The notes under the pieces: model-generated
What the model was told of the DNA's origin: nothing
The model's input: the letters and a program-made list of their open reading frames with translations, nothing else
Database searches by the model: none
Shown: positions 25,362 to 32,248 of the stretch, piece after piece
Position numbering within the stretch: position 1 is the first letter of the stretch
Layout of the letters: each line of letters begins with the position of its first letter
Translations under genes and position numbers: made by a program
Assembly (NCBI GenBank): GCA_964475835.1
Contig: CAYYYL010000027.1
Span: 1-35,979, forward strand
Source of the DNA: JABDCI01 sp964475835
GTDB taxonomy: Bacteria; Verrucomicrobiota; Verrucomicrobiia; JABWAM01
Reading direction: 5' to 3'
DNA length: 35,979 nt

Positions 25362-25390
25362 AGAAATTCTCCGTACGAGCTATAATCAGA

Positions 25391-25870
25391 TTACCGCAAC
25401 ACGTGGCTTAATCCCTTTAAATAATCCTCGAGGGGTTGAAAGGCGGGAGGGACCATTTCCTTTGGAAGTTCATTTTGCGCAAAAAATCGGAGCTCCTCGC
25501 TTTCCGGACTTGCCACGAGCGTTCCTCCCGTGATTTCCGCCTCCAGAATGACATCCACCAGATGCACCATTTCACCGTTGTTCGGATATCTAACGATACG
25601 ATGCCCCGGCTCAGAATAAACTCCAACAAATCGAGTGATTCGAATCTCAAGCCCGGTCTCCTCCCGTACTTCACGCACCGCGGATTCCGTCACAGATTCA
25701 CCCGGCTCCACCTTTCCTCCACAAAATCCCCACAGACCACAATCCCCCCTCTTTTCCAACAAAAGGCGCCCTTCGGAATCGCGAAGAATGATTCCCACCC
25801 CCACCTTGACGCGGGTGGAAGCGTCAGCCTTGTAGGGACCAAACAAGCTTTCAGCGACCGCCGTCATCAA
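25391..25870 (-). CDS. Nudix hydrolase
   Basis: 159 residues with a complete Nudix box (about 52-74): G-KVEPG-E-SVTESAV-REVREETGL, matching Gx5Ex7REUxEExGU, whose glutamates bind the metal. Preceding VGVGIILRDSEGRLLLEKR and LWGFCGGK are typical of MutT/ADP-ribose-type members that hydrolyse nucleoside diphosphate derivatives. Substrate unknown. Lies 20 bases downstream of the receiver gene on the same strand. Confidence 0.93.
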   Translation of the reverse strand: MMTAVAESLFGPYKADASTRVKVGVGIILRDSEGRLLLEKRGDCGLWGFCGGKVEPGESVTESAVREVREETGLEIRITRFVGVYSEPGHRIVRYPNNGEMVHLVDVILEAEITGGTLVASPESEELRFFAQNELPKEMVPPAFQPLEDYLKGLSHVLR

Positions 25871-25890
25871 ATAGCCCCCTCAGACAGCGC

Positions 25891-26346
25891 TCAGGGTTTC
25901 CGGCCTCCGGCATCCTTGAGCCAGTCGATGATCCGGTTTCCTCCATCGAGGACTTCACGAACTTTTTTAGCAAGAGCCAGGCGGTTGTACGGTTTGGAGA
26001 TGAATTTGACGACCCGTCCGCTCATGATTTTCTCGAATTGAGTGTTTCGAGGATAACCCGATCCGAACAGGATCTTCATTTTTGGATTCATCTTCCAGAT
26101 CTCCTCAGCCAGTTCCCCTCCATCCATCTCCGGCATGATGATATCCGTAAAGACCAGATCGATGCGAGCGGCATGAACGTTGTAAACCTCGAGCGCCTCA
26201 ATCCCGTTGTGTGCCTTGAGAATTTGATACCCTTGGGCCGCCAGCATCTCACATGCGACACGACGAACCGCATCCAGATCCTCGACCACCAGAATCGTCT
26301 CCGTTCCGTACGGCGCGTCGTCGTGGGTTTGTTCAGGATCAGTCAC
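25891..26346 (-). CDS. Stand-alone response-regulator receiver protein
   Basis: 151 residues, a CheY-like receiver without output domain. Acidic pocket VVEDLD (Glu22, Asp23), phospho-acceptor Asp68 in LVFTDIIMPEMDG, Ser96 in LFGSGY and Lys118 in FISKPYN are all present. The GSGYPRN and KPYNRLALAKKVREVLD features resemble receivers attached to hybrid histidine kinases. No kinase is encoded nearby, so the partner must lie elsewhere. A short tail of about 20 residues (IDWLKDAGGRKP) follows the receiver. Confidence 0.93.
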   Translation of the reverse strand: MTDPEQTHDDAPYGTETILVVEDLDAVRRVACEMLAAQGYQILKAHNGIEALEVYNVHAARIDLVFTDIIMPEMDGGELAEEIWKMNPKMKILFGSGYPRNTQFEKIMSGRVVKFISKPYNRLALAKKVREVLDGGNRIIDWLKDAGGRKP

Positions 26347-26461
26347 GCTGGGTTAATTTAACAATTTTTCCGGTGAGGTCAACTGACCCGATCATCGAGC
26401 AAGGGTTGCAAGGTGAATTTCCCGATGAAGATACGCGCAGCTGCCAATGGCAAAGTATCCT

Positions 26462-26644
26462 TCAATTTGGATTGAAACGCATGCCACTTGAACGGAACGA
26501 CGCCTGGCTCTCAACCCCCTCGTACCAGTTCTCAAAACGGCGCCGCACCAATTTCTGCCTCAACTTCAGAATGATCCAATGCTGCAACACAATCACCGCG
26601 AGGGCGATCAGCAACACCAGGGTGAGGAGAAAAAGAGTGCTCAT
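26462..26644 (-). CDS. Small single-span membrane protein
   Basis: I do not recognise it. From ATG 26644 (GGAA seven bases upstream) it has 60 residues: a membrane span at about 3-24 (LFLLTLVLLIALAVIVL) then a basic tail KLRQKLVRRRFENWYEG and a polar end. In-frame ATGs at 26665 and 26746 would lengthen it to 67 or 94 residues. Third codon positions favour G or C as in the neighbours, which supports real coding. It is divergent from the outer-membrane-like gene and 115 bases upstream of the receiver gene. It may be a spurious frame; the charge pattern suggests the tail is cytoplasmic. Confidence 0.45.
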   Translation of the reverse strand: MSTLFLLTLVLLIALAVIVLQHWIILKLRQKLVRRRFENWYEGVESQASFRSSGMRFNPN

Positions 26645-26773
26645 TCGTTGTTCCAGAATTCGCATAAAGCCTTCAATTGTCGCAAGCAAGCAAGAAAGTA
26701 GGATTTTTGGGACGACTTTGGAAATTTTCTCAGGGATTGCGTTCATTTCCCAGCTTGGTTACGTTTGAACGTC

Positions 26774-27931
26774 ATGCGCATTTTATCGGCCATTCTTTTC
26801 CTGTTAACCTTCAGCTGCATTGCCCTCGCAGCTCCTCAGCCCCCTCTTCGAGGCCAAACGCCCACCAAGGCACCTGCGTTGAACGATGAGAAGTTCATCA
26901 ACTTTGGCGGCTCCCTCCCGCTTGACGACGGACGTGGATACCCGGGGGGATATGGTTATTTCCTATGGAAGCGCAAGGCGTTTCCCTGGGCTTCCTCGGA
27001 TTTCAAACTGCTTTTTGCAGGAATCGTTGGCGACGCGGAACTCACCTTTCGCAGTCTCCTGACGGAAAACACCGACCTGGGTGTGGGAGCGAGTTACCAT
27101 GTCCTCGGCGGGTTCGAAGAATACGAACGTGGACAAATTCGAATTGGGAACCGCATGGACACGGATCAGGCCTCGGCCCGCCTCTTTATCCAGCAACACA
27201 TTGTGGTAAACTACGCAGAGATCGCTCAGGTCCGGGCCACCTACGAGGGAGGTTACATCAACTATTCCCGGGATGATGATACTTCGTCCGATTTCACTCT
27301 TGCTCCCGATGGAGCCTTTCATTCGCTCAAGCTCAATGCTGGGACTGGGAAAGTGATCCGCTCCAGCTATCAACCTGGCGGTTGGGATTTGAATCTCGGC
27401 TTCGAAGCCACCTTCCGGGAAAACTGGCGCCAGTGGGGGCCTGCGGGACTCTGGTACTCGCCTTCGGAGTATCAAAAACTCCAGATCGACGGGACCTATG
27501 TCTTCACCCCCTTCGATCATCAGAAACTGGTCTCCACATTTAGCGGAGGTCTCGGCAACCAACTCGACCGCCTTTCCAACTTCCGACTTGGAAGTGGCCT
27601 CACTGGATTTGGCGCCGTCCGAACCCTTCACGGGTTCTATGTTCGCGAACTCTTCGCCCAGGACTACGGATTGCTTAATCTCGACTATGTGATCCCCCTC
27701 CAGAAGGAAAGTGAACTCGCCCTGCATCTCTACGGCGATGCCGCCGTCACACATCGATCGGACACCTCCGATCATGCCGCCCATGGTTGGGCTGGCACCG
27801 GAGCCGGTGTGAGCTTCAAGGGATTCTGGGACACCGACTGGCTGATGGGTTACGGTTACGGCATCAATGCACAGCGCGGCACCGATCATGGAGGGCACGA
27901 ACTGTTCCTCCAGATGTCGAAAAAATTCTAA
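26774..27931 (+). CDS. Predicted outer-membrane beta-barrel protein
   Basis: 385 residues from ATG 26774 (a TTG three codons earlier is less likely). Signal peptide MRILSAILFLLTFSCIALA. The mature part is built of alternating aromatic/polar beta strands (YGYFLWKRKAF, LGVGASYHVLG, WDLNLGFEATFRENW, LALHLYGDAAVTH, AGTGAGVSFKGFW, LFLQMSKKF) and ends in Phe, the usual recognition signal for outer-membrane barrel assembly. I do not know a named family. It lies 18 bases before the antiporter gene, probably in one operon, so it might be the outer-membrane channel serving that transporter; this is inference. Confidence 0.75.
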   Translation: MRILSAILFLLTFSCIALAAPQPPLRGQTPTKAPALNDEKFINFGGSLPLDDGRGYPGGYGYFLWKRKAFPWASSDFKLLFAGIVGDAELTFRSLLTENTDLGVGASYHVLGGFEEYERGQIRIGNRMDTDQASARLFIQQHIVVNYAEIAQVRATYEGGYINYSRDDDTSSDFTLAPDGAFHSLKLNAGTGKVIRSSYQPGGWDLNLGFEATFRENWRQWGPAGLWYSPSEYQKLQIDGTYVFTPFDHQKLVSTFSGGLGNQLDRLSNFRLGSGLTGFGAVRTLHGFYVRELFAQDYGLLNLDYVIPLQKESELALHLYGDAAVTHRSDTSDHAAHGWAGTGAGVSFKGFWDTDWLMGYGYGINAQRGTDHGGHELFLQMSKKF

Positions 27932-27949
27932 ACCTGCCGCGGTGAACCT

Positions 27950-29368
27950 GTGCATTCCGAAACGATCCAGCCCTGGTTGATCCTGCCGTTTGTTCTCCTC
28001 CTCGGCAGCATCGCCCTTTTACCCCTCGTCGCACATACCTGGTGGGAACGCCACTACCCCAAGGTCGCCGCGGCCCTCGCGGCCATCCCTCTCGCCTACT
28101 ACCTGTTCGTTCTCAGGAATCTGGAGCACCCTCTCGAAACCCTTCACGACTACCTCAGTTTCATCGTGATGATCGGCAGCCTCTTCATCGTCTCCGGAGG
28201 GATTCACATCCGGGTGAAAGGCGAGGCCACCCCCTGGGTCAACGTGCTCTTCCTGGCGATTGGGGCCGTGCTAGCCAATCTCCTGGGCACCACCGGCGCC
28301 TCCATGATTCTGCTTCGTCCGTACATCCGGATGAACAAATATCGCATCACCGCCTACCACATCGTCTTCTTCATCTTCATTGTCAGCAATGTGGGGGGAT
28401 GCCTCACCCCGATCGGCGATCCCCCCCTCTATCTGGGTTTTTTGAAGGGGGTTCCGTTTTTCTGGACTCTCCAACATCTCTGGCCCATGTGGATGATCGG
28501 GGTGGGATGGCTCCTTGCCGCATTCCTGTTCTTCGATATCCGAAACTTTCGAAAAGCACCCACCCCCATCCGCGAGATCCAAACCGCACACGAAACATGG
28601 AGGTTCGACGGTTTACAGAACCTCGGATGGATGGCGGTGATTCTTGGAGCGCTTTTCATCCAGAAACCCGTTTTCCTTCGTGAAATCATCATGATTGCCG
28701 CTGCTGCCGGCTCATGGTTCACCACCCGAAAGGATATTCATGAAGCGAACCATTTCACCTGGCATCCGATCCGGGAGGTGGCCATTCTTTTTGCCGGGAT
28801 CTTCATCTCCATGATGCCAGTCCTTCAATGGCTGGAGCAAAATGCCGGGCATCTTGGCCTGCGCTCCACCACCGCCTTCTACTGGGCCAGCGGTGCGTTC
28901 TCCGCCGTGCTCGACAATGCCCCCACCTACCTCACGTTTCTAAGCGCCGGCATCGGTCTCTTTGCGAACGACGCCAGCGTTCAACACATCCGGGATCTTC
29001 TTCAACACACCGGCGGCATCATTCTCAACGGTCCAGCTGCGCGTGACAGCCTGGAGGGTCTCCAGACGATGGCCTACCTTAATCAAACCCATGCAGAAGC
29101 GGTGCGTCAAAACGCAATCCCTTCCTCCTTGATCCAGACCGCCCATCTCCTCACCAACCACGGCCTCCACATCGCGGCAATCAGCATTGGAGCCGTGTTC
29201 TTCGGCGCCTTCACCTACATTGGCAACGGCCCCAACTTCATGGTCAAAAGCATCGCCCACCACGCGGGAATCAAAACCCCTTCTTTTTTTGGATTCATTT
29301 TTCGTTATTCCCTTCCCATCCTTCTCCCCATGCTCCTGATCATTGGACTTATCTTTTTTAAATCATGA
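27950..29368 (+). CDS. NhaD/CitM-type sodium:proton antiporter-like membrane protein
   Basis: 472 residues, about 12 spans, of the ion-transporter superfamily (NhaD, arsenite and citrate permeases). Characteristic segments: NLLGTTGASMILLRPYIRMNK, SNVGGCLTPIGDPPLYLGFL in the first half and FSAVLDNAPTYLTFLS in the second, plus AFTYIGNGPNFMVKSIA near the end; the GDPP and LDNAPT elements are the pore-lining repeats of this fold. Start is GTG at 27950. Most likely exchanges Na+ for H+ across the inner membrane, though an anion substrate cannot be excluded. Loop about 335-390 (QHIRDLLQHTGG ... LNQTHAEAVRQ) is an added soluble segment. Confidence 0.9.
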   Translation: MHSETIQPWLILPFVLLLGSIALLPLVAHTWWERHYPKVAAALAAIPLAYYLFVLRNLEHPLETLHDYLSFIVMIGSLFIVSGGIHIRVKGEATPWVNVLFLAIGAVLANLLGTTGASMILLRPYIRMNKYRITAYHIVFFIFIVSNVGGCLTPIGDPPLYLGFLKGVPFFWTLQHLWPMWMIGVGWLLAAFLFFDIRNFRKAPTPIREIQTAHETWRFDGLQNLGWMAVILGALFIQKPVFLREIIMIAAAAGSWFTTRKDIHEANHFTWHPIREVAILFAGIFISMMPVLQWLEQNAGHLGLRSTTAFYWASGAFSAVLDNAPTYLTFLSAGIGLFANDASVQHIRDLLQHTGGIILNGPAARDSLEGLQTMAYLNQTHAEAVRQNAIPSSLIQTAHLLTNHGLHIAAISIGAVFFGAFTYIGNGPNFMVKSIAHHAGIKTPSFFGFIFRYSLPILLPMLLIIGLIFFKS

Positions 29369-29418
29369 ATATCCAGGCATAAGCTCATGGCGCAGAATTT
29401 TATATTTTCTGAAGGGCT

Positions 29419-29486
29419 TCACCACGAAGGACACGAAGAAAAACTCTTCTGCAGCACCTTCGTGTTCTTCATGTCCTTCGTGGTGA
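29419..29486. repeat. CACGAAGGACACGAAG inverted repeat element
   Basis: The left arm TCACCACGAAGGACACGAAG plus AA (29419-29440) pairs with the right arm (29465-29486, TTCTTCATGTCCTTCGTGG plus TGA), 21 of 22 positions complementary, around a 24-base loop. This is a well-known style of dispersed element in Planctomycetes, Verrucomicrobia and Chloroflexi. It sits between the antiporter and dxr and could terminate transcription as an RNA hairpin. Confidence 0.8.
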
Positions 29487-29550
29487 GTGAATCTCGATCA
29501 ACTTCATGCACCGTTTCCCTTACATCTTATAGTTTATAGCTCGTCGCTTT

Positions 29551-30690
29551 ATGAAACGTGTTGTTCTCCTCGGCTCCACAGGCTCCATTGGTCAAAGCAC
29601 CCTCAAAGTGGTGCACGATCTCCCCGACCGCCTCCAACTCGTCGCCCTCGCCGCAGGCGGCGGCAACGTCGATGCCTTCGCGCAGCAGATCAATGAATAC
29701 AAACCTCTCGCTGCATGCATTTTCGATTCGAAGAAGCTGGCCGATCTTAAATCCAAAGTCACCGTCCCCACCCGCCTGCTAACAGGGCCTGATGGGCTCG
29801 TGGAACTCGCCACGCTTGCCGAAGCCGATGTCGTCCTGATCGCCATCGTGGGAACAGCAGGGCTCCGCCCCGCCCTCGCCGCCATCGAGGCCGGCAAAGA
29901 CATCGCCGTCGCATCGAAGGAAATTCTGGTCATGGCAGGGGAAGCCGTCACCGAAGCCGCCAAACGTAAAAAGGTTCGCATCCTCCCCGTAGACAGTGAG
30001 CACAACGCGATCTGGCAGTGCCTCGACGGCAAACCTGGCCACGAAGTCCGTAACCTCTGGCTCACCGCTTCCGGAGGTCCCTTTCGGAAAACTCCCAAAT
30101 CCGATTTCTCAAAAATCACCGTCGCCCAGGCCTTGAAGCATCCCACCTGGAACATGGGCGGCAAGATCACCATCGATTCGGCCACGATGATGAACAAAGG
30201 ACTCGAGATGATTGAAGCGCGCTGGCTCTTCGATATCGAAATGAAACGCGTCCAGGTCGTCGTCCATCCCCAGAGCATCATCCACTCCATGGTGGAGTTC
30301 GTCGATGGCTCGCTTCTCGCACAGCTCTGTGAACCCAACATGCGTCTGCCCATCCAGTACGCGCTCACCTATCCGGAACGTCTCTCCAACACCCTCCCCG
30401 AAGCCAATTTTGAAAAAATGGCCACGCTCCAGTTCGAAATGCCCGATCACGAAAGATTTCCCGCCCTCCGGCTTGCGCGTGAATCCGGCGAACGCGGAGG
30501 CACCGCTCCCGCCGTCTTCAATGCCGCCAATGAAGTCGCGGTGGAACGTTTCGTTCAGGGCAAAATTTCATTCCCCGCCATCTGGGAAACCGTGGAACGC
30601 GTCCTCGCTGCCCACAAGGTGAAGGAACACGCCCCGCTCGATGTCATCATCGAAGCGGACAAATGGGCCCGCGCAGAGGCTTCCAAATAG
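29551..30690 (+). CDS. dxr: 1-deoxy-D-xylulose-5-phosphate reductoisomerase
   Basis: 379 residues; second step of the methylerythritol phosphate route to isoprenoids, converting DXP to MEP with NADPH and a divalent metal. Motifs: NADPH loop LLGSTGSIGQSTL (7-18), VASKEILV, metal ligands Asp148 and Glu150 in PVDSEHNAI, ASGGPFRKT, HPTWNMGGKITIDSATMMNKGLEMIEA split across 197-222 with Glu219 as third ligand, and the flexible-loop QSIIHSMVEF. Length is close to the bacterial norm. It stands alone behind the inverted repeat; a weak TATAGT lies at 29528-29533 without a clear -35. Confidence 0.98.
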   Translation: MKRVVLLGSTGSIGQSTLKVVHDLPDRLQLVALAAGGGNVDAFAQQINEYKPLAACIFDSKKLADLKSKVTVPTRLLTGPDGLVELATLAEADVVLIAIVGTAGLRPALAAIEAGKDIAVASKEILVMAGEAVTEAAKRKKVRILPVDSEHNAIWQCLDGKPGHEVRNLWLTASGGPFRKTPKSDFSKITVAQALKHPTWNMGGKITIDSATMMNKGLEMIEARWLFDIEMKRVQVVVHPQSIIHSMVEFVDGSLLAQLCEPNMRLPIQYALTYPERLSNTLPEANFEKMATLQFEMPDHERFPALRLARESGERGGTAPAVFNAANEVAVERFVQGKISFPAIWETVERVLAAHKVKEHAPLDVIIEADKWARAEASK

Positions 30691-30700
30691 CAAATCAGAA

Positions 30701-30777
30701 TTTACCACCGAGTTCACGGAGACACAGAATCCGGAAAGTCTCCCGCCAAGGCGCAAAGCCACGCGAAGATCAGAAAT
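30701..30777. repeat. Dispersed repeat, copy 1 (left of toxin-antitoxin pair)
   Basis: Two parts: TACCACCGAGTTCACGGAG followed by ACACAGA (30701-30729) and CGCCAAGGCGCAAAGCCACG followed by CGAAGATCAGAAA (30744-30776). The second part is matched at 28 of 33 positions by the copy at 31561-31593 in the same orientation. It follows the dxr stop directly. Confidence 0.7.
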
Positions 30778-30807
30778 AGAAAGTCGTTGCCTTGGTTGGT
30801 CCAGGGC

Positions 30808-31176
30808 CTATTTTTTGATCGGAAGAACTCTTGCTCTAAGCTTGGACTCGTCGACCACTACCAATGCCCCATGTTTTAAAAGTCCTTCATACTGGGTCAA
30901 AGCAGCCACGATCAATTGCTCCAAATGAAGGGGCGAAATATCCTGAACCCGAACCTGAATCACACTCGGGCTGCGAGCCTGGGTCGCCGCCAACAATGGA
31001 CCAAAATCCAAATCATGTGTGAAAACGACACGCTCTTCTTTGCTCGCCCATTCCATGATTTCCCGATCCGGCGCACGATGACTGCCAACAACGGACCAAT
31101 GTATGACGTCGTGCCCGTGCTTTTTTAAAATAGGAACCCAGTCCGGAGACAGGTTCATGTCCACGAGAAGCTTCAC
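30808..31176 (-). CDS. DUF5615 PIN-like toxin candidate
   Basis: 122 residues, PIN-like fold of the DUF5615 group, usually a putative ribonuclease toxin. Acidic residues typical of the site are Asp6 (LLVDMNLSP), Asp37 region (HRAPDREIMEWA), and Asp55/Asp57 (VVFTHDLDFG). The start is GTG at 31176, overlapping the antitoxin stop as GTGA, consistent with translational coupling to the antitoxin upstream. The role as toxin is inferred from family and pairing; no toxicity can be read from sequence. Confidence 0.88.
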   Translation of the reverse strand: MKLLVDMNLSPDWVPILKKHGHDVIHWSVVGSHRAPDREIMEWASKEERVVFTHDLDFGPLLAATQARSPSVIQVRVQDISPLHLEQLIVAALTQYEGLLKHGALVVVDESKLRARVLPIKK

Positions 31177-31400
31177 GCGGTAAGCGGCAGATCCATTTCC
31201 TCAACCCGCCAAGCCGCATACTCGAGGGCTGCTCGAACATCGTCAGGCTCCAAATACGGATACAACTCCAAAACTTCTTTGGAAGTACGCCCTGCGGATA
31301 TCAAACCCACAATGGCGCCAACCGTCACCCGCAAGCCCCGGATGCATGGCTTCCCTCCCATAACTTGGGGATCAAAGGTTATCCGTTCCAAATGCTTCAT
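31173..31400 (-). CDS. DUF433 antitoxin candidate
   Basis: 75 residues from ATG 31400; a longer frame to 31454 would read through AT-rich promoter-like DNA. Opening ERITFDPQVMGGKPCIRGLRVTV is the signature of DUF433 proteins, with a winged-helix-like continuation ISAGRTSKEVLELYPYLEPDDVRAALEYAAW. Such proteins are regularly paired with DUF5615 PIN-like proteins as presumed antitoxin and operon repressor. A TATATTAT stretch on the minus strand lies immediately upstream of the ATG and is a candidate -10 giving a very short leader. Confidence 0.88.
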   Translation of the reverse strand: MKHLERITFDPQVMGGKPCIRGLRVTVGAIVGLISAGRTSKEVLELYPYLEPDDVRAALEYAAWRVEEMDLPLTA

Positions 31401-31560
31401 AGGAAATAATATACAACTTTCGAACGTAAAAAGCGAGATGGAAAATAAAAGCATGTTTTAATCGCCTCGTTTCAGTGCAAAACCTCCATCAAACAGAAGT
31501 AGAAGCTACAAATGCACACCGGAAACCGTTAAAATCAGAAAACGGATGCCTCTCGCCTCT

Positions 31561-31593
31561 CGCCAAACCGCAAAGGCACGCGAAAATCAAAAA
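31561..31593. repeat. Dispersed repeat, copy 2 (right of toxin-antitoxin pair)
   Basis: CGCCAAACCGCAAAGGCACG followed by CGAAAATCAAAAA, direct orientation relative to 30744-30776, 28 of 33 positions identical. Together they bracket the two-gene module. The rest of the 31401-31635 spacer holds no gene that I can support. Confidence 0.65.
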
Positions 31594-31597
31594 GCAG

Positions 31598-31617
31598 CAC
31601 AGCCGACCACGGCTGTG
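31598..31617. terminator. Hairpin with short T tail upstream of the GntR promoter
   Basis: CACAGCCG-ACCA-CGGCTGTG is a perfect 8-bp stem followed by TTT on the plus strand. It lies 18 bases before the -35 box of the repressor promoter and could block plus-strand read-through into the ABC operon, although the nearest upstream genes are on the other strand. Confidence 0.45.
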
Positions 31618-31635
31618 TTTCATCACACCATTTAT

Positions 31636-31664
31636 TTGACAAACGCACACTAGTGTTATATATA
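31636..31664 (+). promoter_or_regulatory. Strong sigma-70 type promoter of the ABC operon
   Basis: TTGACA (31636-31641), exactly 17 bases, then TATATA (31659-31664). This is the best promoter match in the window. Transcription would begin near 31671, only about 7 bases before the repressor ATG, so the first gene would be nearly leaderless. Confidence 0.8.
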
Positions 31665-31676
31665 TCTATAACACTA
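31651..31676. promoter_or_regulatory. Palindromic operator, probable GntR/YtrA binding site
   Basis: Perfect 10-bp arms TAGTGTTATA (31651-31660) and TATAACACTA (31667-31676) around a 6-base centre TATATC. The arms contain AGTGT...ACACT, the core of operators described for Bacillus YtrA. The site covers the -10 box and the predicted start of transcription, so bound repressor would block the promoter of its own operon. Confidence 0.8.
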
Positions 31677-31677
31677 T

Positions 31678-32076
31678 ATGTTCTTACGTATAGAATCCAG
31701 TTCCGCCATCCCCGTCTATCGACAGATCGTCGACCAGATCAAATACCAGATTGCCGGGGGCACTCTCAAACCCGGGGACCGTCTCCCCAGTATCCGGGAA
31801 CTGGCGGTTCAACTTCTCGTGAACCAGAATACCATTCTGAAGGCCTATGACATTCTTGCCCAGGAGGGCATCCTTGGACGGCGGAAGGGGGATGGCACTT
31901 ATGTGGAACACAGCCTTCCCTCCCTGAAGAAATCCGAGCGACTGAAACAGGTTTCCGCTCTTTTAGGTCAGGCTGCCGCCCAAGCATCCCATTTTCAGCT
32001 TTCCGCCGAGGAACTTCACGCATTGCTCGATCAGGAACTCAAACGACTGACCAGAAAGGACGAACCCCATGATTAA
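31678..32076 (+). CDS. GntR-family repressor, YtrA subfamily
   Basis: 132 residues. An N-terminal winged helix-turn-helix (about 8-77: IPVYRQIVDQIKYQIAGG, KPGDRLPSIRELA, VNQNTILKAYDILAQEG, RRKGDGTYV) is followed by a short helical C-terminal region of about 50 residues, the YtrA layout, which lacks a large ligand domain. YtrA-type regulators head operons for ABC exporters and are released by cell-wall or peptide antibiotic stress in Bacillus; the signal here is unknown. The ATG lies two bases after the palindromic operator, so self-repression is likely. No Shine-Dalgarno can exist in a 7-base leader, so initiation would be leaderless-like. Its stop overlaps the next ORF by 8 bases. Confidence 0.93.
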   Translation: MFLRIESSSAIPVYRQIVDQIKYQIAGGTLKPGDRLPSIRELAVQLLVNQNTILKAYDILAQEGILGRRKGDGTYVEHSLPSLKKSERLKQVSALLGQAAAQASHFQLSAEELHALLDQELKRLTRKDEPHD

Positions 32077-32248
32077 TCCATTCACCACGCATCCCGATGT
32101 GGATTCAAAACCGGAGAAAACACTCATCCTCTCCCTCCTGCTCCGGGAAGCCATCATTCAGGCGGCTGCAGCCAGGATCCCCCCCGATCAGATCCATCAA
32201 ATCCTGACGCATTCCCTAAAAAACAAACGCAAAGGAGGCCGCTCTTGA
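32069..32248 (+). CDS. 59-residue protein of unknown function between repressor and ATPase
   Basis: I do not recognise a family. The ATG overlaps the repressor end in ATGATTAA, with AGAAAGGA 8 bases upstream, and the TGA overlaps the ATPase start as TTGA, so it is wedged into the operon with translational coupling on both sides. Sequence: polar N-terminus (MINPFTTHPDVDSKPEK), a hydrophobic amphipathic helix (TLILSLLLREAIIQAAAARI) and a second helix DQIHQILTHSLK with a basic tail NKRKGGRS. The pattern D/E-Q/E-I/L-H-x-I/L-L-xxx-LK also occurs at the C-terminus of the repressor (EELHALLDQELK), and both are preceded by a QAAA run. It may bind the repressor's C-terminal helices or the ATPase; both are guesses. 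Confidence 0.7.
   Translation: MINPFTTHPDVDSKPEKTLILSLLLREAIIQAAAARIPPDQIHQILTHSLKNKRKGGRS
32231..32238 (+). promoter_or_regulatory. Strong ribosome binding site fixing a TTG start
   Basis: AAAGGAGG lies 6 bases before the TTG at 32245. Strong Shine-Dalgarno sites are rare in this window, and this one decides the non-ATG start of the ATPase gene. Confidence 0.85.

Noticed and set aside
30701..31593. CRISPR-like array from the CGCCAAGGCGC-type repeats
   Set aside because: Only two diverged copies about 800 bases apart, with no spacers of regular size and no cas genes.
31598..31617. Riboswitch or attenuator leader for the ABC operon
   Set aside because: The hairpin lies upstream of the -35 box, so it would not be part of the operon mRNA.
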